From positions 392,798 through 456,797 of the forward strand of contig CACVBU010000259.1 of assembly GCA_902728285.1 (NCBI GenBank): a stretch of DNA of 64,000 nucleotides. The letters run 5' to 3'. The DNA comes from Clytia hemisphaerica. Its lineage: Eukaryota > Cnidaria > Hydrozoa > Leptothecata > Clytiidae. Of this stretch, positions 62,691 through 64,000 are shown in pieces; the first letter of the stretch is position 1, and the number at the start of each line of letters is the position of its first letter. A program made the position numbers and the translations under genes. Under the pieces are notes generated by a model. That model saw only the letters and a program-made list of their open reading frames with translations, was not told the DNA's origin and did not search any database.

Positions 62691-64000
62691 AATATATTTG
62701 CTACCTAATACTAAATATTTGAAATGTTACAATTACAACAGGGCCTTCTAATAACGGAAAATCTGAAGTTGAGCCCAGTGCGGTGCGCACGTTCGACTAT
62801 TAATAAGCATACATCAATGTTCTTAGTCAAATTACTCAATTTTTTTATGAGATAGATGTTTTTTTGCTCATGAGGGCTTACTTTAGAGGGTATGTGTGTT
62901 TAGACATGACATTTTGGTTGCTTAGCGTGTTTTTAAAGAAAAACTGGCGAAGTTCGATATATTTTTTTAAGCACATTATCAATTACTTAGGTATTAGCTT
63001 TACTCGAGATTGGCTTTTTCATTCTTTATGATTTTTTGCACAAAGATGCATAACTTTAAACCCTCAAATGTGACGGAGCCTGATTTTTGAAAAAAAGTTT
63101 TGGGCAAATTTGGGCCAAAAAACGGCTTAAAAAACGGTTTTTTGGACTTTGTGAAGTATTAGATCATTGTTTTTTTCTGATTTTATACATGAAAGTAGGT
63201 AAAAGATGGCTCAAGCAAATTTTTGTGAAAAAAGAATTTTCAGCTCAAAAAACGCATCTTTATTTATAAGAATCACTATTAATAAGCATACATCAATGTT
63301 ATTAGCCAAATTACTCAATTTTTTAATGAAATGGATGTTTTTTTTTGCTCACGAAGTCTTGAATATGAAAGATTATTTCAAAAGCATGAAATTTTGGTTT
63401 CTAAACGTTTTTTTATAAGAAACAAACGACTAATTTTGATAGATCGTCACTATTTGTGTTCTGAATGATTGTTTAACGGTCATGCTCACGTAGATATCAA
63501 TTATATTTGTTAAATGCATAACCAGGTAGGTCCATAAAAGTATCACTTGTTTTTCTGGAAAAGCCCACTCTAGAACTTTCTTTGCTTTCAAGCTATAACT
63601 TTTTCAAATTCTGGGGGTAAATGTTACTATCAATCCAGCGTTTGAATGAAAACGACGGGCCGTGCAATAAACGTAGGAAATAATTGACATTGGATCCTTC
63701 ATGGGAGATTCAATTCTAGGCTTAGGCAATACCTTATTGGTTAATTTCTCCCTCTTTTTCTCAACTTTCGGAATATGTGTATTGGTCTTTTGAAAATCCC
63801 TAGATGTGGAAATTTCCCATTCATTTGGTTTTTCTGTTTTGATTTGGTAGCATAACCAATCACAGGGTGGCCACACATGCTGGAAAAACTGGGAAAAATT
63901 TTGAGTCTAAAATGACTTTTTTATAAAAAGTTATTGGAGAAAAACCATTTTGTAGGAACCATAGACAGCGTACTTTTAACACAAAAAGTTTCAGCCTAAA

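Larger units (their letters stand above)
61366..63550. mobile_element. GGACCTAC-family element, 2.2 kb, with internal insertions
   Basis: The ends TTTTTGGACCTAC and ccaggtaggtccataaaa match 20713-21072, as do aggtcctataaattaacctgtg inside the left end and gttaaatgcataaccagg inside the right end. Internal direct repeats: 61500-61720 with 63060-63290 (aatgtgacggagcc, tgggccaaaaaa). A CAGGGTTCAGACAG element (61719-62147) and a three-copy tandem repeat (62245-62690) lie inside. Confidence 0.6.
61239..63568. mobile_element. TTCCAGAAAATG-type MITE split by a GGACCTAC element
   Basis: The left part 61239-61365 (ctttcagaaaatgtccgtac, gggggtaa phrases, poly-C) and the right part 63552-63568 (tttttctggaaaagccca) together match the intact relative at 31386-31606. 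The sequence between is the inserted GGACCTAC element. Confidence 0.6.

Noticed and set aside
62240-62751. Overlapping frames with tandem peptide repeats
   Set aside because: These are translations of the three-copy ~150-bp tandem DNA repeat, not a repeat protein.
63604-63876. 90-codon minus-strand frame (MWPPCDWLC...)
   Set aside because: No recognised motifs, and one end overlaps a common repeat-like phrase (gggtggccacac...ggaaaaactggg); insufficient support.

Overview
This is a eukaryotic, almost certainly early-branching metazoan window: A/T-rich, intron-bearing and heavily loaded with transposons. Spliced genes carry GT/AG introns, the proteins are animal-specific (caprin, ETS factor, fibrinogen-related lectin), and many MITE families resemble those I associate with cnidarian genomes. 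The cnidarian assignment is an inference of low to moderate confidence; no rRNA or mitochondrial marker is present. Coding positions are from reading splice sites and frames by eye; no database search was run.

Layout. (1) 485-25383, plus: WDR46 (UTP7/BING4), a nucleolar WD-repeat protein of ribosome biogenesis. Twelve exons join into one open frame of 494 codons; the 5' end lies left of the window. Two introns are huge (7.0 and 12.7 kb). The 7.0-kb intron holds a stack of nested transposons: an inverted-repeat element containing two tandem Helitrons, which in turn contain MITEs and a satellite. The 12.7-kb intron contains two fibrinogen-related (FReD) lectin genes in opposite orientation: an intact one at 14850-15824 (minus) and a frameshifted one at 21657-22630 (plus). 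(2) 29703-31343, plus: a three-exon ETS-domain transcription factor. (3) 35155-37543, minus: PEX3, the peroxisomal membrane biogenesis factor, three exons, complete. (4) 38112-48790: LINE territory: a decayed LINE split by a hAT-like MITE, then two essentially intact APE-type LINEs lying head to head (41728-45308 minus; about 45334-48790 plus). An unexplained promoter-like cluster sits at 40930-41440. (5) 49661 to beyond 61093, plus: caprin, an RNA-granule protein, with a 9.5-kb first coding intron holding satellites, a minisatellite with exact 50-bp period, a candidate small gene and a decayed cysteine-peptidase-like ORF. The 3' end of caprin lies right of the last exon seen and probably outside the window.

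The host genes (ribosome biogenesis, peroxisome biogenesis, RNA granules, transcription) do not form a pathway. The most unusual biology is the pair of FReD lectins nested in the WDR46 intron, almost identical over the first two thirds and abruptly divergent over the ligand-binding third, and the layered transposon archaeology, in which target-site duplications, paralogous empty sites and terminal motifs can be read directly.
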